Below are positions 17,469 through 25,159 of a DNA stretch of 39,264 nt, in pieces. Location: NCBI GenBank assembly GCA_025612245.1, contig JAAXKQ010000026.1:1-39264 (forward strand), in the 5' to 3' direction. Source of the DNA: Ignavibacteria bacterium. GTDB lineage: Bacteria > Bacteroidota > Ignavibacteria > Ignavibacteriales > SURF-24. The stretch's first letter is position 1; every line of letters starts with the position of its first letter. The notes beneath the pieces are model-generated. The model saw only the letters and a list, made by a program, of their open reading frames with translations, searched no databases and was not told the origin of the DNA. The position numbers were made by a program, and so were the translations under genes.

Positions 17469-17496
17469 TTACGGCTTTTAGTTCAGTCATTAAAAG

Positions 17497-17528
17497 AAAA
17501 CCCCCGCCTTATATGGCTGGGGGTTTTT
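17497..17528. terminator. Bidirectional terminator between convergent genes
   Basis: AAAACCCCC (17497-17505) pairs with GGGGGTTTT (17519-17527), with an inner GCC/GGC pairing around a one-base bulge. It has A/T runs on both sides, and it lies between the helicase stop and the end of the convergent deacetylase frame. It serves both strands. Confidence 0.85.
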
Positions 17529-17537
17529 CATTTTAAA

Positions 17538-18257
17538 TTACTTTAGCAAGGTGAACTTGTATCCCTTCCCTTCAAGTTCAGTGATCAGTTCGTCCAGCCT
17601 GTCGTAGAACAGGTCCTTTCGTCCTTGAGGAGCAGAAATATGAGTAAGGAGTATAAAACCGTTCAATCCGTTTTTATCCGTCTTTTCATAGTCCATAATG
17701 CTCTTATAAATCACGTCGCTTGAAACATAGTTTTTATCTATTACAGGCGAAGTATAGTCGGCATTCGATCTCGTACCAGGTGTAAAATCTACCAGCTGTA
17801 GTCCGAGCTCTCTTGTCCAGTCACTGATTCTCTGGTTGTACCATTCAAAAGGAGGCAGAAAATATTTTGCATCCTCTTTTTTAATGCCGAACTTTTCCAT
17901 TTCGGCATAATTTGCGGTAAGATCCTTAACGAAGTCCTCCCTGCTCAATAAAAGCGAGTCTCTCTTTTCCCATGGGGAATAAAGGAGGTGCTTGTTTGAA
18001 TGCCCACCCAGGTAGTGCCCATCTTTTTTCAGTTCCTTTATAAAAGCTGTAAAATTACTGTTGCGGTAAAAATCGCCTGTAAAGAAAAATGAGGCCTTAA
18101 CATGATGCTTCTTAAGGATTTTTCTTACAGTTTCACCGCCTTCAGCCTTGTCGTGTCCTGTAAATACAAGGTGGATCTCTTTTTTGCTTTTATCCGTCCT
18201 TATAATACCGCCTAAAATTACTTCACTTTTTTTTTTAACAAATCTGCCTGGTCTTTC
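17538..18257 (-). CDS. Polysaccharide deacetylase (NodB-like) domain, open frame without a usable start, -1 relative to the GH9 gene
   Basis: The open frame runs from a stop at 18258-18260 to 17538, but its first ATG/GTG/TTG is a TTG at 17948, which would cut off half the domain. Reading the whole frame gives GGIIRTDKSKKEIHLVFTGHDKAEGG, then HHVKASFFFTGDFYR, LGGHSNKH, FLPPFEWYN and GFILLTHISAP. These fit NodB motifs: the TxxD element with the first catalytic Asp, the metal-binding HSNKH, the PPFE segment and a late THISAP histidine. The domain therefore looks complete and active, about 226 residues. It overlaps the end of the GH9 gene at an A10 run (T at 18227-18236 on the plus strand), where a -1 shift would join the two into about 830 residues. 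It could be a sequencing error, programmed slippage, or a broken fusion gene. It would deacetylate or de-esterify a polysaccharide outside the cell. Confidence 0.7.
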   Translation of the reverse strand, partial: ERPGRFVKKKSEVILGGIIRTDKSKKEIHLVFTGHDKAEGGETVRKILKKHHVKASFFFTGDFYRNSNFTAFIKELKKDGHYLGGHSNKHLLYSPWEKRDSLLLSREDFVKDLTANYAEMEKFGIKKEDAKYFLPPFEWYNQRISDWTRELGLQLVDFTPGTRSNADYTSPVIDKNYVSSDVIYKSIMDYEKTDKNGLNGFILLTHISAPQGRKDLFYDRLDELITELEGKGYKFTLLK

Positions 18258-20023
18258 TTACCTTCTGCCTGCAGGGCACCCAGGAAATAGGTCAGGCTTG
18301 CCGTTCCATCCATTGTAGGCTCATTTGTCGAATAGTCACCGAAATCATCGTGATATACGACGCGTTTACTCTGGAATTCCGCGTATTCATCGGGTTCGTG
18401 GAGAGTAAGGCCTTTGAGCATGTTAAAAATTGTGGAATAAACGGGACCGTCGACCAGTCCGCCGTCGATCTGCATGTGGTAAACGGCAGAGAAAGCAGAA
18501 TGAGGGTCGACCGGGTTGTCGCCATCTTTAGGAAGCCCTATAATCATGCTGGTTCCCCAGGGGTTGCAGCCGAAAAGCCAGTCGCGGAGGGCCGCTTCCA
18601 TTTCCTGGTAGGAATCATCCTTAGTCAGTGTGTAATAAAGGTGACTCTGTGTGACCATGGCGCTGACCAGGTTATTTGAGCACCATACGAAAGGTATTCC
18701 GATTAAGAACGGGTTTGACTTGCCTTTCTGGTAAACGTTGTCAATTCCTTTTTTGAAATCGGCAGTAAATTCTTTTGCAATGGCTTTATTGCTGCTTTTT
18801 GCCAGGAAGTAGTGACCGAGATTAAGGAAAGGATACCACTGGTAGTGTCTTGCCGTGTCGGCGCCCATCCAGGGTGTAACCGGCTCCTGCTTTCCATACT
18901 TTGCAGCATCATTAAGGTAGTTCTTCCCCGTGTACTGAGACAGCTGTGAGGCAGCCAGTTCCATGTCATCCACCCAGTTATCCTCCTCATAGAAATAAGG
19001 TGACACGCAGGGAGCGGTCTGGCAGGCCCCCGGATATTTTACGCCCAGTTCATAGGCTTCAACGGCCTTGGTTTTCAGCAGTTTTGCAAATTCGGGGTAG
19101 TACTTGCTGAATATTTCTGATCCGAGTGAAAAAGCTGCGGCATACTTGCCGGCAGTTGAGGCAATACCAGTAGCGCGGTTTTTGTATTTAAAGACGCCCT
19201 GCGGCTTTCCGGTGCAGAAATAAACGGGCCTTTCCTTACCTTTGCCGTAAGAGACGGGATCGAGGCTCGGCATCTTAAAGCCTGCATGGTCGCGGTCGTC
19301 TGCAATCTGATTGAACATCATGTCCTTAGACGGATTCATCTTTACTAGCCAGTCCATGCCCCATTTAGCCTGGTCAAGGATGTCGGGAATTCCGTTGGCT
19401 CCCGGGTTACCATCCTTATCATATGCATCGCCGTAAGAACCCGGATTCTGCTCATAAGCAAAAAGGAGCTGAAAAACGGCATTTGCCGAAGTAGTAACGT
19501 ACTGCAGGTAATCTGAGGCATCGTGCCAGCCGCCTACAACATCAATGTGCGTGGAATCCACCTTTGGATCGGGGTGGTAAATTATAAAGCCGTCGTGTGT
19601 GTGGCAGCTGTCCTTAACAAAAGGATTATATCCGCACTGCTGTTGGCGCATATATTTTAAGAGAAAATCCGCCGTGCCGTCATAAACATCGTTTGCTATT
19701 CGGAATGATGGGGACTTTACCTCACCGGCCTTAATATAATAGGCCCCTTCTTTTTTGAAATCTGAAAAGTTCAGCCTATAGGAGCTTGTAAAAGAACCGT
19801 AAGTTCCGTAAGACTTTACATTTTTGGATTTCCAGAGGCTTTTGCCTGTCAGGGCATCGCAAAGCTCAAAAGACTTTAGTTTAATGTTTTCCTTGCTTAC
19901 CAGGACCGCCACTTTTATGGACTTGTTCTGGTAGCCCAGCTGGTTAATTCTAATCCAGCTTTTCTGCGGAAAAATTAGGCCAAAAGGCAGAATGAGTAAG
20001 AGCAAAAATAGTATTTTCTTCAT
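18218..20023 (-). CDS. Glycoside hydrolase family 9 (cellulase-type) secreted enzyme
   Basis: About 601 residues from the ATG at 20023, chosen because a signal peptide (MKKILFLLLLILPFGLIFPQ) begins there; a frame extension of 27 codons upstream adds nothing plausible. Residues 22-110 form the N-terminal Ig-like domain of GH9 enzymes (INQLGYQNKSIKVAV). The catalytic domain shows GGWHDASDY (D168/D171, the general-base Asp pair) and NEPTMDGTAS near the end with E568 as candidate proton donor. Expected activity is endo-beta-1,4-glucan hydrolysis; this is predicted only. The product as framed stops 10 residues after the domain at LLKKKVK, in a run of ten A. A complete deacetylase domain continues in the -1 frame there. 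No T9SS tail is present on either part. Confidence 0.9.
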   Translation of the reverse strand: MKKILFLLLLILPFGLIFPQKSWIRINQLGYQNKSIKVAVLVSKENIKLKSFELCDALTGKSLWKSKNVKSYGTYGSFTSSYRLNFSDFKKEGAYYIKAGEVKSPSFRIANDVYDGTADFLLKYMRQQQCGYNPFVKDSCHTHDGFIIYHPDPKVDSTHIDVVGGWHDASDYLQYVTTSANAVFQLLFAYEQNPGSYGDAYDKDGNPGANGIPDILDQAKWGMDWLVKMNPSKDMMFNQIADDRDHAGFKMPSLDPVSYGKGKERPVYFCTGKPQGVFKYKNRATGIASTAGKYAAAFSLGSEIFSKYYPEFAKLLKTKAVEAYELGVKYPGACQTAPCVSPYFYEEDNWVDDMELAASQLSQYTGKNYLNDAAKYGKQEPVTPWMGADTARHYQWYPFLNLGHYFLAKSSNKAIAKEFTADFKKGIDNVYQKGKSNPFLIGIPFVWCSNNLVSAMVTQSHLYYTLTKDDSYQEMEAALRDWLFGCNPWGTSMIIGLPKDGDNPVDPHSAFSAVYHMQIDGGLVDGPVYSTIFNMLKGLTLHEPDEYAEFQSKRVVYHDDFGDYSTNEPTMDGTASLTYFLGALQAEGKKDQADLLKKKVK

Positions 20024-20152
20024 TTTTAACCCATGGGGATGATTGTTAATAAACTCCAATTTTCGGTTGCGGGGGAAAATAAATAAAAAGGCAAACTGAA
20101 GCAAAGGTAATTATTATCTTTTTTTTATTGTGGGAAATTAGCCTGTAAGGGG

Positions 20153-21490
20153 CTAAAAAGAGCTTTTTTTGCTTCCCAGGTAAAAACGCGACGTTAGCAT
20201 GAGTGCAGAGGCAGTAAGCCCAATTATGAAGCCGAACCAGACTCCCCTGACGCCAAATCCCATGTTAAAGGCAAAAATATAACCTGCAGGAAGTCCCAGT
20301 ATCCAGTAAGAAACAAATGTAATTAAGGTCGGCATTCTAACGTCCGTAATTCCCCTCAAAGCCCCCAGTGCAACAGCCTGAACGCCGTCGGAAATCTGAA
20401 AGAAGGAAGCTATAATTAAAAGCGATGAGGCAATGGATATAACCTGAAGGTTATCTATATATAAAGACGGCAGAAGACTCCTGAAGAGGACAAAAATAAT
20501 TCCGGAAACAACTTCCAGGAGCGCTGCAAGTATTAAAGCGCTGAAGCCTGCACGCCTGATCTCGTGCGTATCGCCCCGCCCCAGTGCACCGCCTACTCTG
20601 ATGGCTGCGGCCGCAGAAATGCCGGTTGCCGCCATATAGGGAATTGTTGCCAGATTAAGGGCAATCTGGTTGGCTGCCAGTTCAAGCGTTCCAATCCACC
20701 CGATCATAATTGCCGCAAAGGAAAAAGCCCCGACCTCGAAGAAGTACTGGAAACCGCTTGAGAACCCGATTCCAAGGATCTTTTTTGATATACGCGAATT
20801 CAAATTCCTTATGCCAAAGCTCAGCTTATACTTCCTGAAGCGTTCGGACCTCAGGACATAGAGCGTCATTACAGCTGCCATGAAGCAGCGCGTAAGAAGC
20901 GTTGCTATTGCAGAGCCTTCAAAACCAAGTGCCGGAAAGCCCAGTTTTCCAAAAACCAGCACCCAGTTGCCCAGAGCATTAACCAGGTTGGCAACTATGT
21001 TGACAACCATTGCAGGACGCATTATGGAAAGCCCCTCGGTAAACTGCCTGAAAGTCTGGAATATCATCATTGGAAGTATGGAAAGGCCCACGATCCTCAT
21101 ATATACGGCTGCCAGGCGGGCTACATCTGCAGGCTGATTAAGATACTTCAGGAATCCAGAGCCCGCAAAGAGGACTGAGATCAGCAGAACTGCCACTGAG
21201 AGATTAATTATTAATCCGTTACGTAATATCTGTGCGCATTCAGATGGCCTGTTTGCGCTGCTTGCAGTGGCAACAAGAGGTGAAATGGCAAAAGTCACCC
21301 CCAAACCGATGACAAATATGAGAAAGAAGAGGCCGTTTGCAATTGATGCTGCGGCCAGAGGCACTGCACCCAGCCGGCCGACAAACAGGCTGTCGACAAC
21401 GCCCATCATTACATGCCCAAGCTGCCCGATAGCAACGGGATAGGCAAGTGTAAGAGTATTCTTAAAATGATATTTATAGGTATTTTTCAT
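20153..21490 (-). CDS. MATE-family multidrug/sodium antiporter
   Basis: A 445-residue integral membrane protein with about 12 hydrophobic segments in two related halves. The typical openings are TLTLAYPVAIGQLGHVMMGVVDSLFVGRLG in the first half and GIGFSSGFQYFFEVGAFSFAAIMIGWIG in the second. The MATE family exports cationic drugs or metabolites using a sodium or proton gradient. The substrate cannot be told from sequence. It is separated from the GH9 gene by 129 bp and is probably its own transcript, with a 494-bp leader region upstream. Family assignment is confident. Confidence 0.92.
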   Translation of the reverse strand: MKNTYKYHFKNTLTLAYPVAIGQLGHVMMGVVDSLFVGRLGAVPLAAASIANGLFFLIFVIGLGVTFAISPLVATASSANRPSECAQILRNGLIINLSVAVLLISVLFAGSGFLKYLNQPADVARLAAVYMRIVGLSILPMMIFQTFRQFTEGLSIMRPAMVVNIVANLVNALGNWVLVFGKLGFPALGFEGSAIATLLTRCFMAAVMTLYVLRSERFRKYKLSFGIRNLNSRISKKILGIGFSSGFQYFFEVGAFSFAAIMIGWIGTLELAANQIALNLATIPYMAATGISAAAAIRVGGALGRGDTHEIRRAGFSALILAALLEVVSGIIFVLFRSLLPSLYIDNLQVISIASSLLIIASFFQISDGVQAVALGALRGITDVRMPTLITFVSYWILGLPAGYIFAFNMGFGVRGVWFGFIIGLTASALMLTSRFYLGSKKSSF

Positions 21491-21984
21491 AAATAAAAAG
21501 TGAGGCTTAAAAGATAAGAATAAAAGCCGATAAGTTCTAATTCTACGAAATGGTTTTAGCTTTCCGGGTAAGTACTATTTTCATAATAAGTTTGAATTAT
21601 GCCGCATGGAGAGAAAAGCCGGATCTAAGACCGAAAGCCGGGAGTTTCCGGTAGTCAGGGATAAAAAAAACCCCACCGAATTACAACAATCATCCGAAGA
21701 CAATCCGTAGACATTCGATGGGGTTGAGGGGTCGCCATGAAAAAGAACTATTACCTGAGCATGAGAGATAAAAACAATCAATCTTAGGTTACACACAACT
21801 ACTTAACATATCGTTATACGTGTCAGAACAAAATCTTAAATCATCTTATCTAATTTCAAGATGAAATAATTGTGCTGTAAATTCAATGTATAATCGACTA
21901 AAGGCTCGTTTTGAAGGATAAGCGGTATCAATTTTGGGCTTAGAGGCTTTTTTGAGGCATTAGCGCGGTTTACCCAGCACTCAC
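21491..21984. other. Intergenic region between the LytTR regulator and the MATE gene
   Basis: 494 bp without a convincing gene. It contains a terminator-like hairpin (separate entry) about 260 bp past the regulator stop, so the regulator mRNA may have a long 3' untranslated region. A 16-codon plus-strand frame (ATG at 21737, MKKNYYLSMRDKNNQS) has no ribosome site and no recognisable relative. The MATE promoter presumably lies in 21491-21650. Confidence 0.45.
21663..21725 (-). terminator. Long-loop intrinsic terminator downstream of the LytTR regulator
   Basis: Arms 21669-21680 and 21714-21725 (AACCCCACCGAA type) pair with one mismatch across a 33-nt loop. On the minus strand the hairpin is followed by eight T. 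The position and T run suggest termination of the regulator transcript, or of a small RNA from its 3' region. The loop itself contains a partial direct repeat (ACAATC...ACAATCC). Confidence 0.6.
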
Positions 21985-22770
21985 TCAACTGAATTTCTCC
22001 TTAAATTTGTTGCCGTAGCGCCTGCTGATGATAAAAGGCTTTGGAATATTCTGAAGATAAACCTTGTAGCTGCGGTTGAATAATTTCTCGATTTTTGACA
22101 CAAAGTCCAGGTTAATAATAGTGGAACGGTGAATTCTTATAAAGAATTTCGCCGGCAGGAGTTCTTCCCATTCCTTCATTGATCTCCTGACAATGAACTT
22201 TCCCTCTGAAGTAAAAACATTTGTATAGTCACCTAGGGCCGAAATGCACTTTAAGTCGTTAATTTTCAGTATCTTTGGCTGGTTATCGACCGATAGGAGT
22301 ATGCGGTCGTCTAGACCAAGGGTCCTCATTGGAACCTCCTGCCTTACTGTAATTTCACTGTAGCCCATTTTTTCCTGAAATTGGGCAAAGCCGAAGGAAT
22401 TCCATTTTTTGAGCTGTGCAAGTACTGCCCCCAGGAGTTCCTCCTCGCTAAAAGGTTTTGGAATAAAGTCATCCGCTCCAAGCTCCATTCCCTTCCTGAA
22501 GTCTGCCCTTTCGGATTTACCCGTAAGCAAAATAAAAGGAACATACCCTTGAGCACTTTTTCTGATTTCCTGCAGGAGTTCATAGCCATTCATCATCGGC
22601 ATCAGCACGTCGCAAATGATCAGATCGGCGCCGTGCCTGTAGAACAGGTCGAGCGCCTCTTTGCCGTTTTCAGCGCCTTCAGGCCTGAAGCCGTTGTTCT
22701 CAAGAATTTCCATAATAAGGCTAAGAAGCATTTTATCGTCTTCAACTACCAGGATTTTCCTCATTAACAT
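21985..22770 (-). CDS. LytTR-family response regulator
   Basis: A 261-residue protein. It has a receiver domain (residues 1-125) with acidic pocket E10-D11-D12, phospho-acceptor D54 in LIICDVLMP, the LLTGK switch residue and K in FIPKPF. A linker follows, then a LytTR DNA-binding domain (about 160-261) with the family landmarks KCISALGDYTNVF, IRIHRSTIINLDFV and ISRRYGNKFKEKF. No sensor kinase is adjacent; in Bacteroidota these regulators usually pair with LytS/YehU-type kinases encoded elsewhere. A second start two codons in (ATG at 22764) is equally possible. A 9-bp hairpin (CCCCTGAAA 22812-22820 against 22829-22837) lies about 40 bp upstream of the start and may influence expression. Confidence 0.92.
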   Translation of the reverse strand: MLMRKILVVEDDKMLLSLIMEILENNGFRPEGAENGKEALDLFYRHGADLIICDVLMPMMNGYELLQEIRKSAQGYVPFILLTGKSERADFRKGMELGADDFIPKPFSEEELLGAVLAQLKKWNSFGFAQFQEKMGYSEITVRQEVPMRTLGLDDRILLSVDNQPKILKINDLKCISALGDYTNVFTSEGKFIVRRSMKEWEELLPAKFFIRIHRSTIINLDFVSKIEKLFNRSYKVYLQNIPKPFIISRRYGNKFKEKFS

Positions 22771-22811
22771 TCCCCGATATCTTTTGATTTGCCGTTTGAC
22801 TATGGAATTAT

Positions 22812-22837
22812 CCCCTGAAATCTGTGTTTTTCAGGGG
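22812..22837. promoter_or_regulatory. Hairpin in the leader of the LytTR regulator
   Basis: CCCCTGAAA (22812-22820) pairs with TTTCAGGGG (22829-22837) around an 8-nt loop. It lies 42 bp upstream of the regulator start with no T run, so it is more likely a leader structure or operator than a terminator. Function is not established. Confidence 0.35.
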
Positions 22838-22910
22838 CAAACTGCCCATAAAGCAGACACTTCCCGCAAACAGTTTCCGGTTGTTATAATAGTTGTGGTA
22901 ATAGCTAATA

Positions 22911-23240
22911 TCAGAAAGCCAGCATTTTTCTATACCTCCTGGAATAATGCCGGTACTGGTGTTTGAGTTCTTTTGCCTGGCCGGGCAGATTATCGTTAAA
23001 TAACCTAATTCCGGCAGCAACAATTGACAGTGAGGCAGCCCCAATCTTGGCGGCTTTTGCCACGGAAAACCATTTTCTGCGCCTGAAACCCCTGTGCTGC
23101 GATATTACTTTTGTAAGTGCAATTGCTCCCCCTAATGTTCCTGCAATTGAAGTTACGTTGTGAGCCGTTTTGCTCCAGTCGACCTTATCCATTGTCTTCC
23201 GGGCTTTTCTCATCGTCCTTTTCATGTTTAGCTTCATCAT
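22911..23240 (-). CDS. Small basic protein of unknown function, probable membrane-associated
   Basis: A 109-residue protein. I do not recognise a family. The N-terminal 25 residues and C-terminal 30 residues are strongly basic (KRTMRKARK; HQYRHYSRRYRK). In between are two moderately hydrophobic Gly/Ala-rich stretches, about residues 28-46 (SIAGTLGGAIALTKVI) and 62-81 (AKIGAASLSIVAAGIRLF), separated by the basic RGFRRRKWF. This could be a short membrane hairpin with basic ends. The ATG follows GGGGTAGTG. It is transcribed toward the LytTR regulator with 140 bp between them, possibly as one transcript. The open frame and composition suggest a real gene. Confidence 0.6.
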   Translation of the reverse strand: MMKLNMKRTMRKARKTMDKVDWSKTAHNVTSIAGTLGGAIALTKVISQHRGFRRRKWFSVAKAAKIGAASLSIVAAGIRLFNDNLPGQAKELKHQYRHYSRRYRKMLAF

Positions 23241-23473
23241 AACACTACCCCTTTCTCTGGAAATCCATAAAAATACAACCTGGCATAATTAACCGGTTCT
23301 TTTGATAAAGAAGGCTTTTTCGGCCATTTTTTTCCAGTCATTTATTTACCCATGTGACGAAGGTACAATTTCTTTCTTTATGTAAATAGATTTAAGGACA
23401 ATTGCTAAAAAACCCCGAAGGACATATATTAATTGAATAGCAGGTAAAAAATCTAAAGCTACAGGACTTAGTT

Positions 23474-24808
23474 ATGGCAGCCAGAAAACAAAAGAAAATC
23501 TTTGTAATAGATACAAACGTGATACTTTACGATCATACCTGTATTTATCACTTCCAGGAGCATGACGTGGTAATTCCGATAGTGGTTCTTGAGGAGCTGG
23601 ATAATTTTAAGAAAGGAAGCGATTCCATAAACTATGAAGCCCGGGAATTCATCAGGGAGCTAAACGAAATTTCCGGTCCCAGCCTTTTTACAAAAGGTCT
23701 CTCCCTGGGGAAAGACTCCGGGAATCTTTTTATTGAGGTAAGCCCGCCGCAGTCGGAACTCGTCAACCATGCTTTCATACAGAAGATGCCGGACCACATG
23801 ATTCTTGCCCTGGCAGACCAGCTAAGGCAAAAGCACACCTCCAGACAGGTAATTCTGATAACCAAAGACATAAACCTCAGGATGAAAGCAAAGTCCATTG
23901 GCATTCAGGCCGAGGATTATGAGACAGGGAAAATCAGGAACCTGGATGAACTTTACTGCGGATGGCAGGAATGCGAAGGTATAGAGAGCTCTTTAATTTC
24001 CCGGTTTTATGAGGAGCCCTATTTGGTACACAAGGAGGAGCTTCCCCTGCCTGTAACTCCCCTTGCCCACCAGTACTTTATCTTAAAGAACAAAAGCTCA
24101 AGCGTGCTTGTGCATTTTAACCAGAAGACCGGGAATTTTGAAAAGATCAACAAGCCAACTGCCTACGGTATAGATCCCCGCAACGCCGAACAGATCTTTG
24201 CCCTGGACGCCCTACTGAAACCCGGCGTTGCTCTTGTAGCCCTGACCGGCAAAGCCGGAACGGGCAAGACGCTGCTTGCGCTTGCAGCAGCACTCCAGCA
24301 GAGAAAATCTTTCCAGCAGATTTACCTTGCGCGCCCGGTTGTTCCGCTTGGAAATAACGACATCGGCTACCTGCCCGGGGACATAAAGAGCAAACTGGAC
24401 CCCTATATGCAGCCCCTGTGGGATAACCTGTCGGTCATAAGGACGAAGTTCCAGCCCGAAAGTCCTGAACTCAAACGCATTGCCGAAATGATACAGAACG
24501 AAAAACTGCTTATCGCTCCCCTGGCTTATATCAGGGGGCGAAGCCTGAGCAATATTTTCTTTATTGTGGATGAGGCACAAAACCTTACGCCCCATGAGGT
24601 AAAGACAATTATTACAAGAGCCGGCGAAGGAGCTAAAATAATTTTCACGGGAGATATTTACCAGATAGATACACCTTACCTCGACAGCCAGTCCAACGGG
24701 CTAACTTACCTGGTGGACAGAATGAAGGGACAGGAGCTTTTTGCACACATCAACCTGGTTAAAGGAGAACGCAGCCAGCTTGCCGAGGTTGCAAGCAACC
24801 TGTTATGA
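23474..24808 (+). CDS. PIN-PhoH ATPase (PhoH2/YlaK type)
   Basis: A 444-residue two-domain protein. The N-terminal PIN nuclease domain (about 8-150) has the acidic residues of the metal site: D13 in VIDTN, E40/E41 in VVLEELD, D107 in MPDHMI and D132 in TKDINLRMKA. The C-terminal PhoH domain (about 230-444) has Walker A GKAGTGKT (259-266), the ARPVVPLGNNDIGYLPG segment, Walker B FFIVDEAQNL and the sensor IIFTGD. Such PIN-PhoH fusions are reported as ATP-driven RNA helicase-ribonucleases and in some species form part of toxin-antitoxin loci. No small antitoxin gene precedes this one; the 233 bp upstream hold no open frame I trust. Family is certain; cellular role is uncertain. Confidence 0.93.
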   Translation: MAARKQKKIFVIDTNVILYDHTCIYHFQEHDVVIPIVVLEELDNFKKGSDSINYEAREFIRELNEISGPSLFTKGLSLGKDSGNLFIEVSPPQSELVNHAFIQKMPDHMILALADQLRQKHTSRQVILITKDINLRMKAKSIGIQAEDYETGKIRNLDELYCGWQECEGIESSLISRFYEEPYLVHKEELPLPVTPLAHQYFILKNKSSSVLVHFNQKTGNFEKINKPTAYGIDPRNAEQIFALDALLKPGVALVALTGKAGTGKTLLALAAALQQRKSFQQIYLARPVVPLGNNDIGYLPGDIKSKLDPYMQPLWDNLSVIRTKFQPESPELKRIAEMIQNEKLLIAPLAYIRGRSLSNIFFIVDEAQNLTPHEVKTIITRAGEGAKIIFTGDIYQIDTPYLDSQSNGLTYLVDRMKGQELFAHINLVKGERSQLAEVASNLL

Positions 24809-25159
24809 GATAAGGAGTGCACTTTGGAATTAAACTTCAGGTCCTACAGGCTTAAGCCCTGGCCGGGATCTGTTTTTGCTTTTCACTGCCATTTTTACAG
24901 TTGAGAAAAGCCTGGAAGGCTCATCTTTTACTTCCTTAAGGCTAAACACAACCGAAACTGCAATTAAATGCCATAAAGTAGCATAAAATTGCCGTTTCGG
25001 GTCAGTTTAATGTTCCTGGCAATTACCGCCATCCCTGAAATTATTTGAAATTCCGCCCCTCCGTCAGAACCGCAAAAAAATTTTAATTAATTTTATTGCT
25101 GCATATGAATAAAAAAAAACATAATATTGGCGGAATTAAAATCAATTACCGGGAAGCCC
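24809..25159. other. Intergenic region before the GH18-type gene
   Basis: 351 bp, with an AT-rich half next to the GH18 start (25080-25130, A and T runs) that probably contains its promoter. I see no open frame, RNA gene or clear terminator for the PhoH gene. Confidence 0.4.

Noticed and set aside
17538-17948. Treating the deacetylase as a 136-residue gene starting at TTG 17948
   Set aside because: This start falls after the catalytic Asp and HSNKH motifs, so the product would lack the active site; the full open frame reaches 18257.
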